A stretch of 64,000 bases of DNA from Theocolax elegans. Lineage: Eukaryota > Arthropoda > Insecta > Hymenoptera > Cerocephalidae. This document shows positions 10,832 through 22,182 of this stretch, piece by piece. A program made the translations under genes and the position numbers. The notes beneath the pieces were generated by a model, which made no database searches, was not told the origin of the DNA, and was given only the letters and a program-made list of their open reading frames with translations. The stretch is taken from assembly GCA_026168455.1 (NCBI GenBank), contig CM047426.1, positions 53,675,085 through 53,739,084 on the forward strand. The letters run 5' to 3'. How positions within the stretch are numbered: the stretch's first letter is position 1; every line of letters starts with the position of its first letter.

Positions 10832-10942
10832 ATCGGTACCCGTTAGAAAATATCCGTATTATCGAGGATAATAGTCCAATCTACACGGCACGCATAGTGA
10901 CGGATTGGTGTGCGGAACATCCTCAATTGAACAGACTCCGTT
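10832..10942 (+). pseudogene. Truncated second copy of transposase exon 3
   Basis: This is the mirror copy of exon 3 including the preceding TTTCAG acceptor. It retains the EDNSPI(Y)TARIVTDW segment with the second catalytic D, then stops at GACTCCGTTAAC and joins sequence from the 3' flank. The PDL..IE segment is missing, so it cannot encode an active enzyme. It shows that the inverted arms arose from a copy that included transposase coding sequence. Confidence 0.8.
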
Positions 10943-12094
10943 AACAAAGCTCTTAAATTACCGTCAAATGTATTTATTATTAAGAAATTATGATGTATTT
11001 CCGTAAATAATTATTGTCCTTCTAATTAATTATTTTTAAGAAGTTCGACCTATTTTATAATAAATAATTTCATATACCATGAGTTGTTTTGTTGTTAATA
11101 AAAAATATGATGAGTACTAAAACACACATTACTCACATAATCATTCCCAATATTTAGATATTAAAATCAAGGAAATGCCACACTTAGAAAAGGGTCTTTT
11201 TTATAATTTTTTATAAACAAAAAAATGAACTTTTGAATAAATCCTGAACAGTCATGTTTTAAGCAATATGCCAAAGTATTAAAAAATGATTCGTCATTGA
11301 TAAAACGATAATTTAATTATGACGATTGCCTTAATAATTTATGCCATTTTTGACTAATAATTACCGCACAAAAATTGTTTATTATATGAGCTACCAGAAT
11401 TAATTTTTTCCGATTTTTAATTGAATATTTTAAATACAATTTGTATGTTGTAAGGCGTGGATCCCTGTAATTTGGTCTAACACCCCATTAAGCAAATAGG
11501 AAGTAATAAAATTAAAAACAGCATATACTATTCAATTTGTAATTTATGAATAGTTTAAATTAATAATCCAAATTAAATATTAATTTAATTAATATTATGC
11601 GATTTAAATCGACATCAGTAATTTCATATTTCATTATTACAACGTCCAACCATTAACCAACAAAAAAGTAGATATAAACTCAGTGCAATATCTCGACCGG
11701 GCTAAAAGCAACTTCACGTGGCAAAATTTGAATTTGTTCTTAGCAGATTAAATTGTTAGTTAGTGTACTTTACTATTTTTGGTAAGTTAATTTTTCATTA
11801 ACATTTATAATTATTAAAATATAAATTTAAGCTTTATAAGAATTCATATAGTTTAAAATTTACAGTTAACATATAATATGTCTTTATTTTTTTTTATTAT
11901 TTTTATTCTGATTTCATTACACAAAATTTTGGTAAACTTTTATTTATAAATTATAATAACTGTAGCAATACCTCCAAGGTTTTGTGTGAATCTGTTTAAT
12001 TTTTAAGGTGTCCATGGTAGTGAAAAAATAATACAATTTAAAACATTATAATAAATAAATTAATTACGAAAAACCTTTTTCGAAATTAAAAATA

Positions 12095-12138
12095 GGGGGT
12101 TGGCGCGCGAAGCGCGCAGGGGGGCGACGCCCCCCTAG
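12095..12138 (+). other. GC-rich double hairpin ending in CTAG
   Basis: This is the counterpart of 5689-5733: GGCGCGCGAAGCGCGC, then a GGGGGGCGACGCCCCCC stem ending CTAG and followed by TATATA. Confidence 0.4.
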
Positions 12139-12433
12139 TATATATATAAATATATATGTATTAAATTTTTTAATTTAAATTAAGTATAAAATATCTATTC
12201 TAATTGTTCTATTATTGATGTTTATATTTTTTTGTTGATATATTTGAGCATTGTATTCGTTTTCTTTTATGGTGGATTATATTCCTGTATTTTTATTTCG
12301 ATACATTTATTTTTATATTAACTTTATATTAATTGTTATGCTATTATTGTATGAAACATTTTAATAAAGTTTTGGGTTAATTAAACTATAAACTATTAAG
12401 GATTAATATATTAGTTATATATACATATATATA

Positions 12434-12478
12434 CTAGGGGGGCTTCGACCCCCTGCGCGCTTCGCGCGCCAACCCCCC
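12434..12478 (-). other. GC-rich double hairpin ending in CTAG, inverted copy
   Basis: This is the counterpart of 5349-5393, on the minus strand, facing the copy at 12095-12138 across about 295 bp. Confidence 0.4.
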
Positions 12479-13745
12479 ATTTTTAATTTCGAAAAAGGTT
12501 TTTCGTAATTAATTTATTTAAAATATTCTTTTAAATAGTATTATTTTTTCACTACCATGCACCACTTAGAAATTAAACAGATTCACACAACACCTTGACG
12601 GTACTGTTATAGTACATTGGGTTTTATACCAAAAATTTAATTATTTTTTAAATACGATTATAATTTATAAATAAAAGTTTTTACCAAAATATAGTGTAAT
12701 GAAATCAGAATAAAAATAATAAAAAAAAGAGACATATAAAACGTTAACTGTAAATTTTAACCTTTAGACTGCCGGACTGGCTCATATATGATTTTGGATT
12801 ATTTTAAACCGTTATAAATAGAAATTCACCTTCTAAAATTAATTTATTTAATGACGAACGATCATCGCCAAAAGATCTATGTCATTAATATTTTGTACTT
12901 TAATAGTAATAAAACTTTCTTCTTAATTAAATTAATTTTTGTATTATTTTTAAAGAATTATTTATAAAAATTTAGCGCTATATAAATAAAAACCTGTTTC
13001 TTCCATTTCTCCCATGATTCGTAATTTGCACTCTCTTTCAAAATTTGCGTTTTAATCCATAATTATATCCAATTTATTTTTACTATGCAGAGCCCAAATA
13101 TTTATTTTGATTATTATAAACAAATTCATTTCTTAAATATCCTTCTATTTCTAATAAATACATACTTGTTTATTTAAAATATTGTGTTATATAAATATAA
13201 ATTATCTACACACTTATATATCCATACAATTTTGAAATATTAATTTAAAAAATATTTAAATTAAATGTTCATAAATCAATAGTTTTTGAAAATCTATTCA
13301 AATGTAATTCGTATTTTATATTGCCACTGTTAAAATTTGAATTTTCTTTTGCCTATACTGTTTATAATAGAATTATCTTAAAAATGCAATAATTAATATA
13401 TTTAATTTTTAACCCATTGTATATATCATATGGATATTTGGAAAAGTGTATGTTATACTTGATTAATATTTATTTAATCTTCAAACAATTTTGCATCTGT
13501 ATTTAAAGCATTACATTGCATTTTAGATCCGTTATTATTATTGGGTATACGTTTAAAAATTTTATGAGTTTTATCACGAATGAGTAGACAAATACACATT
13601 CTTTCATGTTATGATCACAACTTTTTTTTGCGCACGGAAAAAATACGTATATTATGTATTCTTGAAAAAACAATTTTAAAATATATATATATATTATATA
13701 AATATTACGCCGCACGCACACACATACATATATATACATATATAT

Positions 13746-14274
13746 GGTCTATTTCACGTCAAGTGGTACGATAAAAATTTAAATCACTCCAAAATTTGAG
13801 AACAGGCTGGAAACATCTTCCAGAACATACAAAAAAAATTTAAGTGTTAAAAATAAAGTGCTTAAGAGTTATTCGACCATGAAAAGTGGATATTTTTCAA
13901 TTTTTTACAAAAACTTCTATTTTTAAAGCCATTTATCTCAAAATCTGTTGATTTTTTTGAAAAAACATTACAAACAACTTTTGTTTAAATTAATCTTTAG
14001 AACTTATCTACCATGGTTACATTTCTTAATTTTAAAATCTCGAAGAGATAGAACACCCGGACATATTGAATATCAAAAAAAGGCTACCACACCATAATCG
14101 ATTTTAATCTAACACCTCTCAAAAGTTCACATTTTTCGCGAGCTTTCGAATGGTTTGGGTTAGCTTATTGGCCAAGACCGCTGTTGTAAGTTATGCCTCA
14201 TAAACCTCATAAAATCACTAATTTTCACGTATTTTAGGACATAACTTACACCAAAGGTGTAATATATATATATA
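13746..14274. mobile_element. Left half of a foldback element (family B)
   Basis: It starts GGTCTATTTCACGTCAAG after ATATAT. Its reverse complement, ending CTGATGTGAAATAGCCC, is at about 15885-16287. Shared inner landmarks are AACACCCGGACATATTGA and the CGAAGAGATAGAAC stretch (against GTTCTATCTCTTCGAG). It is interrupted by the hairpin element at 14275. No coding frame is seen. Confidence 0.65.
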
Positions 14275-15349
14275 CACTGCCAGTCACTTACTTTTACCCC
14301 CCCTGGAGCAAAATAGGATAAAGTTTAAAGTTTTGTATCTTTGAAAGAGATCATCGTACAAAAACCAGTCGGAGACCATTTGAAAGCTTATTTTAATACC
14401 TTTCGATTGGCCTAAGTCACTTATAAAAAATACTATTTTTTGAAACTATTAAATGGCAATAAACTAGTTTCAAAAAAAAAATTTTTGGACACCTTTTTGA
14501 ATTCAATGCAGTTTTCAAAAGATTGACGAAACCAAAAAGTTATCCAGATAGATTTTTAGCTTTTTTCAACAGCTTTCGACTGGTTTTTTTTTCATTTTTG
14601 TAACTTTATTTTAAACAAAGTTACGGTAGTTTTTGCTCGAAAATAGCCTTTTTTTTAAAATCTAAATATATTAAAAACTTTTATAGATACAAAAAAATGA
14701 TAAAGAGAAAAAATGTCACTTTTATATCGTAGAATACGAAAATGTTTTAAGTAAGAGCAAACAAAAAAATTTTTTATTACCTGTATTTTTTTTAAGTACA
14801 ATCATCTTTGAAAAAAATCAACCTGCAGAGGTAAAATATACAGTTAATAAAAAATTTTTTTGTTTGCTCTTACTTAAAACATTTTCGTATTCTACGATAT
14901 AAAAGTGACATTTTTTCTCTTTATCATTTTTTTGTATCTATAAAAGTTTTTAATATATTTAGATTTTAAAAAAAAGGCTATTTTCGAGCAAAAACTAGCG
15001 TAACTTTGTTTAAAATAAAGTTACAAAAATGAAAAAAAAACCAGTCGAAAGCTGTTGAAAAAAGCTAAAAATCTATCTGGATAACTTTTTGGTTTCGTCA
15101 ATCTTTTGAAAACTGCATTGAATTCAAAAAGGTGTCCAAAAATTTTTTTTTTGAAACTAGTTTATTGCCATTTAATAGTTTCAAAAAATAGTATTTTTTA
15201 TAAGTGACTTAGGCCAATCGAAAGGTATTAAAATAAGCTTTCAAATGGTCTCCGACTGGTTTTTGTACGATGATCTCTTTCAAAGATACAAAACTTTAAA
15301 CTTTATCCTATTTTGCTCCAGGGGGGGTAAAAGTAAGTGACTGGCACTG
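14275..15349. mobile_element. 1,075-bp mariner-like foldback element with TA flanks
   Basis: The ends are CACTGCCAGTCACTTAC and (reverse) CAGTGCCAGTCACTTAC, flanked by TA at 14273-14274 and 15350-15351. The left arm (to about 14790) is matched almost base for base by the right arm (from about 14833), leaving a loop of roughly 40 bp that includes CAACCTGCAGAGG. CAGTG tips and TA duplication fit the Tc1/mariner group. No transposase is encoded, so it would need one in trans. Confidence 0.75.
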
Positions 15350-15363
15350 TATATATAATATAT

Positions 15364-16287
15364 ATGGCGTATTCCACGTGAAGTGGTCCGATCAAAATTT
15401 TAAAATGCACCAAATTTTGAGTACACTTTGCCAATTTTTTTGCAGAATACAGAAAAAAATTTTTAGGTACTGAAATTTATTAGCTCAAAAGTTATTATAA
15501 CCTCAAAAAGTGAACTTTATCCAGTTTTTTTCAACACCAGCTGGGTTTATCGCTATTTAACTCAAAATCTATCAACTTTTACTATACAAACATTCGTTGC
15601 TAATTATGTGTAGAATTTATCCTTCTGGGTTAGAATTTCTAATTTTAAGGTCAATGTTACATAAACTACATGTCAATATTCAACTTAAAAAAGTGTAAGT
15701 TTGCCACAATTGATTTTTTTATCCATAAGTCTAAAAGAAAGCTTGGAGCAATACCTTTCAAATGGTCTCTAGCATTTTTATGGCCTTCAATTCTGTAAAA
15801 AGTTATGATAATTTAAAGAAAGACAAAAAATTCACAAAAATTAACATGGTATTTCCCATTTAAATTTTTAAAAAAATTTTGTGTTTGTGTGTTCAAAAAA
15901 TGTGATCTTTTGAGCGGTGTTAGATCAAAATCGATTGTGGCGTGGTCGCCTTTTTTGATATTCAATATTTCCGGGCGTTCTATCTCTTCGAGATTTTAAA
16001 ATTAGGAATTGTAACCCAAGTAGATAAGTTCTAAAGATTATTTTGAACAAAAGTTGTTTATAATGTATTTTTAAAAAAATCAATAGATTTTGAGATAAAT
16101 AGCTTTGAAAATAATAATTTCTCTAAAAAATTGAAAAATTTCCATTTTTGATGGTGGAATAACTCTTAGGCAAATTATTTTTAACACCTCAAATTTTTTT
16201 TCTATCTTCTGGAAGATATTTCCAGTCTGTTCACAAAATTTGGAGTGATTTCAAATTTTCATCGTACCACTGATGTGAAATAGCCCA
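15364..16287. mobile_element. Chimeric foldback: family A left half joined to family B right half
   Basis: From 15366 (GGCGTATTCCACGTGAAG) to about 15880 the sequence follows the left arm of the foldback at 17771. From about 15885 it switches to the reverse complement of 13746-14140 and ends GTGAAATAGCCCATATATA. This suggests recombination between two related foldback families. Confidence 0.55.
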
Positions 16288-16289
16288 TA

Positions 16290-17220
16290 TATATGGTAAT
16301 TAACTTACCAAAAATAGTAAAGTGCATATACTTAATTGTAGTATTTAGTAAAAACCTATTAAAATTTTAGATTATTTGAAACGGATTTAATAGAACTTTA
16401 CCTCCTAAAATTAATTTATTTAAGTCATCGCCAAGAGTTCTATATGTCATTAATATTTTGTACTTTAAGAGTAATAAAACTTCTTCTTAATTAAATTAAT
16501 TTTTGTATTAGCTTTAAAGAATTATTTATAATATTTTAGCGGTATATAAATAAAAACCCGTTTCTTCCATTTCTCCCGCAATTCGTAATTTGCACCCTCT
16601 TTCAAAATTTGCGTTTTAATCCATAATTATATCCAATTTATTTTTCCCTTTAGTTACAGAGCCCATATATTTATTTTAATTATTATAAACAAAGGCATTC
16701 CTTAAATAACCTTTTGTTTCTAATAAATACATACTTGTTTATATAAAATATTGTTTTATATAAATATACGTAATCTACTTACTTATATATCCATACAATT
16801 TTTAAATTTTGATTTGAATAATATTTAAATTAAATACTACTAAAATAATAATTTTCGAAAAATTTTTGAAATGTAATTCGTATTTTATATTGCCTCTGTT
16901 AAAATTTGAATTTTCTTTTGCCATTACTGTTTATAATAGAATTATCTTAAAAATGCAATAATTAATGTATTAATTTTTAATTTATTGTATATTTCACATA
17001 TAGATATTTGAAAAAGTGTATGTTATACTTGATTAATATTTATTTTATCTTCGTAAAATTGTGCATATTTTTAAAAACATAACATTAAATTTTAGGTCCG
17101 TTTTTATTTTATGAGTTTTATCAGGAATAAGTAAACTAATACACATTCTTTCAAGTTATATTAACAACTTTTTTTCCGCACGGAAAAAATACATATATTA
17201 TCTATTCTTGAAAAAACAAA
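16290..17220. repeat. Third copy of the outer arm sequence
   Basis: It is parallel to 12800-13690: it includes the GTAGTATTTAGTAAAAACC stretch, a TTCTTCCATTTCTCCC motif, GTTTATAATAGAATTATC and TTCCGCACGGAAAAAATAC. It begins abruptly inside the TTACCAAAAATAGTAAAG motif at the foldback edge. A further fragment (17310-17400) repeats the AACCCATTG portion. No genes are seen. Confidence 0.7.
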
Positions 17221-17533
17221 TAACACGTACACATACACACGCACACACATACACACGCTCACACTTTCAAATAGTCTGTAGCATTTTTATGGCCTTCAGT
17301 TCTGTAAAAAGTTCTGAATTATCTTAAAAATGCAATAATTAATGTATTTAATTTTTAACCCATTGTATATATCACATATGGATATTTGGAAAAGTGTATG
17401 TTCACACACACACACTCACACACACACTCACGCACGCACACGCACACGCACAGGCACACGCAAGCACACACACGCACGCACACACACAAACACACACACA
17501 CACACACACAAACACACACACGCACACACACAT

Positions 17534-17571
<38 letters not shown>

Positions 17572-17600
17572 GACATATATATATAAAACATATATATATA
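17221..17600. repeat. (CA)n and (TA)n microsatellites
   Basis: CA-rich arrays with ACGC variants at 17225-17265 and 17403-17548 pass into (TA)n at 17548-17600. ORFs on both strands here are low-complexity artefacts. Confidence 0.9.
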
Positions 17601-17666
17601 TATGTTGAATTCTGAATTCTTAGACACGGCGGAGGCGGCGGCGGCGAAATATTTATATATTATAGA
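17601..17666 (+). repeat. Direct repeat flanking a foldback, copy 1
   Basis: GTTGAATTCTGAATTC, a CGG trinucleotide run and then GCGAAATATTTATATATTA; the same string is at 18752-18812 on the far side of the foldback. Confidence 0.8.
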
Positions 17667-17770
17667 GAGATATAACATATATATATATAACATATATATA
17701 TGACATATTTATATATAACATATATATATAACATATATATGACATATATATATAAAACATATATATATAT

Positions 17771-18746
17771 GGGGTATTCCACGTGAAATGGTCCGATCAA
17801 AATTTTAAAATGCACCAAATTTTGGGTACACTTTGCAAATGTTTTTCAGAATACAGAAAAAAATTTTTAGGTACTGGAATCTATTTGCTCAAAAGTTATT
17901 CTAACCTCAAAAAGTGAATTTTTCCACATTTTTTTCAACACCAGCTGGGTTTACCGCTATATAACTCAAAATCTATCAACTTTTACTATAGAACATTATA
18001 TGTAACATTCGTTGCTAATTATATCTAGAATTTATTCTTCTGGGTTAGAATTTCTAATCTCAAAGTCAATGTTACATAAACTACATGTCAATATTCAACT
18101 TGAAAGAAGTGCAAGTGCGCCACCTTTGATTTTTTCATCCAAAAGTCTAAACGAAAGCTTGGAGCAGTACCTTTCAAATGGTCTGTAGCATTTTTATGGC
18201 CTCCAATTCTGTAAAAAGTTATGACAATTTAAAGAAAGACAAAAAATTCACAAAAATTAACATGGTAATTCCCATTTAAATTTTTTAAAAAATTTCGTGT
18301 TTCTTTAAATTGTCATAATTTTTTACAGAATTGGAGGCCATAAAAATGCTACAGACCATTTGAAAGGTATTGCTCCAAGCTTTCTTTTAGACTTTTGGAT
18401 GAAAAAATCAAAGTTGGCGCACTTGCACTTCTTTCAAGTTGAATATTGACATGTAGTTTATGTAACATTGACCTTGAGATTAGAAATTCTAACCCAGAAG
18501 AATAAATTCTAGATATAATTAGCAACGAATGTTACATATAATAGATTTTGAGTTATATAGCGGTAAACCCAGCTGGTGTTGAAAAAAATATGGAAAAATT
18601 CACTTTTTGAGGTTAGAATAACTTTTGAGCAAATAGATTCCAGTACCTAAAAATTTTTTTCTGTATTCTGAAAAATATTTGCAAAGTGTACCCAAAATTT
18701 GGTGCATTTTAAAATTTTGATCGGACCACTTCACGTGGAATACCCC
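17771..18746. mobile_element. 976-bp foldback element (family A)
   Basis: The ends are GGGGTATTCCACGTGAA and its exact reverse (TTCACGTGGAATACCCC), with ATATAT on both sides. The arms of about 480 bp are nearly identical and meet near 18290 at a short AT-rich loop. Inner landmarks include CCAGCTGGGTTTACCGC and CTTTCAAATGGTCTGTAGC. It is non-coding. It is related to 15366-15880. Confidence 0.75.
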
Positions 18747-18751
18747 ATATA

Positions 18752-18812
18752 TATGTTGAATTCTGAATTCTTAGACACGGCGGCGGCGGCGGCGAAATAT
18801 TTATATATTATA
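18752..18812 (+). repeat. Direct repeat flanking a foldback, copy 2
   Basis: It repeats 17601-17666 with a slightly shorter GGC run. Confidence 0.8.
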
Positions 18813-18942
18813 GATATATATATATATATTTATATATGAAATACCAACGGAAATGTTTTTTAATCTTTGGAATACGGGAATTTTCTGGTGCAGAATAGCT
18901 TCTTTTTTCAATAAAATTAATATCTTAAAAATCGGATCACTT

Positions 18943-19099
18943 TTAACCTTTAGAGGACGGGGATTTGGGTTAACTGTTTTCTCTCACTTTTCTATAGAAA
19001 TCGAGTTCTTGTGGTGTCTCACATCTCAAAACTAACACATGTAAAGGGTCGATCATGGACATGGCCCGTGTAGGGGCCATCCCGTCCTCTAAAGGTTAA
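18943..19099. mobile_element. piggyBac-like MITE with TTAA duplication
   Basis: TTAA at 18943-18946 and 19096-19099 enclose perfect 15-bp inverted ends CCTTTAGAGGACGGG. The total length is 157 bp. The end motif is like that of the MITE at 4924-5071. Confidence 0.8.
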
Positions 19100-20139
19100 A
19101 TAAATGTTCTGTAATAAAAAAATATACTTATAAGTAATAAGAAATAAGAATTATTTTGTAATATATAAGCATATGGAATCTATAAGCTTAGTTAAATTAT
19201 TACAAATAAAATCAATTGTGCTACTTGAATAAACAAAGAAGTTATAAGCGTGCATACACTTAATATACAATATTACAAAAAAGTTATAGTGATTTCTTTT
19301 CACTCGTTTCAACTTTTAGAATTTATAATATAATTTCTCAACAACTATAGACTTTAGGAAAATTTTTATAAGAACAAAAAAGTCTTAGAATTAGTCAAAG
19401 AATACGCTCAAATTTTTTCGGATTTTTTTAAAAATTTTTTGAAAATTCAAAATTTGTGATTTTTTGAAAAATCTGAAAAAATTTGGGAGTACTCCTTCGC
19501 AAATTATAAGATAGTTTTGTTCGATAAAACTTTTCTAAACCTCATAGTTTAACACAAAAAAAAATATCTAGAAAAGGATTTTTTTAATAGATTTGTGAAT
19601 ATTATCCGCCATTTTGAAGAAAAATATTCAAATATAAATTTTTCCTGTTAAAGTTCAACTATTTTCTGCACTTATAGTTGCAGATAGATTTCGATTTTGA
19701 TGGAATGTTTATAAACTGGAAAATAATTCATACAAAATTTTTTTTTTTAATTTTACTAATTTTTTATAAACTATCCGCCATATTTATTTTTGTTAACAAA
19801 ATTTTTTAACTTTGGGACCGGTTTCGGATTTAGCATACTCCAGAACATAAGGGACGGTATCTTGGATCAATTCACTGGTCCGTTTTACAAATGATTTTTG
19901 CCATCAAATATAGGTCCAGAAAATGACGTCTTTGGTCGTTAATGGGTTAACAAAAAAAGTTTTTCGAAATTCCGACTAGGGAAAGAAAAAATAAAAAGTT
20001 AACAAATTTAATATTATAACCAGAAAGTGTATTCTTAATTAACAAATTAGAGCCCTATTTGCAAATTTTAGGACCAATAGATTACGAGTTATTGCATTTT
20101 ACCTTTAAAATGCAACTTCTCAAATTATGCATATTTTTA
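19100..20139. other. Stretch without recognised features
   Basis: AT-rich DNA with many stops in all frames. There is a short inverted motif around 19420-19480 (AAATTTTTTCGGATT against AATCTGAAAAAATTT). I see no gene or element ends. Confidence 0.5.
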
Positions 20140-21316
20140 CCTAAATAATGCAATCCCATGTAAATCCTGGTGTAGTAAAATAGTGACCTGGATGAAGACC
20201 GTATGCTTTAATGCATTGATCATGAAAATTCTTAAAAACATCAGCGAGTAATAAGATATCCGTCTTCATATGTAGATCTGAATATTGACCTAGTGTTTGT
20301 ACATAAAATTCTTGCCATACTTTTTGCGCATGCTTATAATCATCATCCGATATCGTTGAGTCATTAAGATGACTGAAAAATTTATCTTTTTCAGGTAATG
20401 GTTAGTGTTTCCATAGGCTCTGGATGTTTGTATACATTTTGAATGAAGTTAACAATAAATTTAATTTTTCAGCAAACCATTTGGCTGGATCTTGTCATTG
20501 ATAGCAATTATATCTTGAAATATTTTCATCATAACTACATTTCAAATAGTATCCAATACTAAATATTTCACGCCTTTAAAATGCTACACTTCTCTTTATA
20601 ATTTCATTTTCCTCCTTCTCTTGAACGATAGGTTTTAACAGACATTCACAATCGGCAAATATAATAAAAGGAATTTTTTCTTTACAATGAAAATTTCTAA
20701 TTTTATTACATTTTTTCCCTCTTTCGGAAGAGTTATTTTACAATTATTCATGTCATTACAACACAATTCATGTTTACTGAGTTTTTGTGTAGTATTAAAA
20801 TAGTGTAAACATCTGTCACATATGTATTGTTTACGTTTTGTACTTGTTAAACTTTTTCTTATGAATCTCGATAAGTCTTTGATATATACATAATAATATT
20901 TTATTTCATCATTACTGCAAACAGAATCTCTGATATCAAAAGAATATGTAAATTTAAGTAAATTATTATGTTTATTTTTTTGATTCTTTGTTAAATAAAG
21001 AGGTATAAAATTTTTGTTTCCGAAACCAAACACGTTTATTGATATGTCACTATTTTGTTTTTCAAATCTGTGAATTTGACGTATAGATACTGGAAATGTG
21101 ATACCTTTCATATTTAATTCATCACTAAAAAGTAAATAATGTGTAACTCTATTTGAATGAGTTTTGTAAGAAACTGGATGCAAAGCGGATAGAATCGCCC
21201 ATTTAAAACATTCTTCATCATTATTTTGTACATTTATACATGCTTTTTTTCCTGTAAGAAATCTGGTAATGGTATGTAAGATCCTGTAACTCGTAGTGGA
21301 TTATATCTATTTACAT
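20140..21316 (-). pseudogene. Polinton/Maverick protein-primed DNA polymerase B, N-terminal and exonuclease part
   Basis: Reading leftward from 21316 the frame gives NRYNPLRVTGSYIPLP, then ACINVQNNDEECFKWAILSA, then the open segment 20635-21183 with GITFPVSIRQIHRFEKQN, a pair of zinc-binding motifs (YICDRCLHYF then KHELCC) and KITLPKEG. Further left, with several stops and shifts, come FSHLNDSTISDDDYKHAQ, LLLADVFKNFHDQCIKAYGL and HYFTTPGFTWD. This order is that of the PolB N-terminal region of insect Polintons, known to replicate the element. The catalytic palm (DTDS-type motif) is not present. It stops near 20140. The upstream part continues at 22183 beyond an insertion. Confidence 0.8.
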
Positions 21317-22110
21317 TGTAACGTGGTATTTTGTCCTAATACCAGTTACAATTTATTTACTAATTTTATACAGGGACGACGGCCCGAAGTACGCGTCTTT
21401 ATCGTCGCCGTGGGTTAATAAGTTAACCCGTCGGGACACGGTAGCGGAGATAGGACGATCTCCTACGTACCGACACACGTGGCGGGAAAATAGGGAATCG
21501 GCATGTTGATTGCGGGTTAATTTATAATTAAGAACGCAAGCGTTATGTTAAAACAAAATAAATAAGTATTTATTCGGAAAGATTACACGAAGGTGTCCGA
21601 CAAAAAATAACGGGGCGTTCTCCCGGTAGCGTGGTATATACGTGGTATAATATATACCGACTGACGTCGAGTACTTACCGGGCTAGCTTGTCCATTGGCC
21701 CTGGTGTGAGTCGGCGCCCCGACGTCTGCTGGCCGGTGGAGTCGGCCCGGTTTCCCGTCGGTCTGGACGGTGATCTGCAGGCGCGGCTTGATACCGCGGC
21801 GATTCGGCTACCTCGGGGAATACTCAACCCGAGGTACGTGGTTCTTCGCACTGCACTTAGACGAACTCACTAGCACTCGCGTACGGCTTCCCGGAGCACG
21901 GGCGAACCGTCAAGATGCTGTTGCGGTCAAGACCGGCAGCGTACTGAGCTTTTCGGAAATTGTCGTATTCCCGAAAAGTACCTATACACACACACAATAA
22001 CAATCTAGTATATAGATGCTCGCACACATCCTCGTTCGTCGACATAAACATGCGCGTTTCGTGGCCTTGACGAGGCAACGCACGAAACAATAACAACGTG
22101 CAAGATTTTA
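21317..22110 (+). mobile_element. GC-rich LTR-like insertion within the Polinton relic
   Basis: It starts TGTAACGTGG right after ATTTACAT where the PolB frame breaks off. It is far more GC-rich than its surroundings between 21370 and 22000 and has the composition of other LTRs in this window. The right limit is unsure: GATTTTAACA near 22113 is one candidate and the PolB frame resumes only at about 22183. No target duplication was found, so a solo LTR is likely but not shown. The ORFs 21631-22000 are not recognisable proteins. Confidence 0.45.
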
Positions 22111-22182
22111 ACACAGAATATCTAATACATACTAAATAATATAATATTCAAATATTATTTGCTTCATTGCAATGACGTCTCG

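Larger units (their letters stand above)
11764..12795. repeat. Inner palindrome of the right arm
   Basis: This is the mirror of 4803-6062. It includes the CTAG hairpins at 12095-12138 (plus) and 12434-12478 (minus), and a TTAACCTTTAGACTGCC remnant of the TTAA MITE at its right end. Confidence 0.7.
10060..13745. repeat. Right arm of the 11-kb inverted-repeat structure
   Basis: This is the reverse complement of the left arm 2735-7494 without the solo LTR. It has a deletion that removes the second half of transposase exon 3 (junction near 10942, GACTCCGTTAAC) and another that cuts into the TTAA MITE (junction near 12795). It has gained two MITEs at 10210-10549 and 10557-10680. It ends outward at a CGGCGT/(TA)n edge. 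Confidence 0.85.

Noticed and set aside
17342..17693. ORFs of 66-112 aa, histidine/threonine- or cysteine/valine-rich
   Set aside because: Translations of a (CA)n/(TA)n microsatellite.
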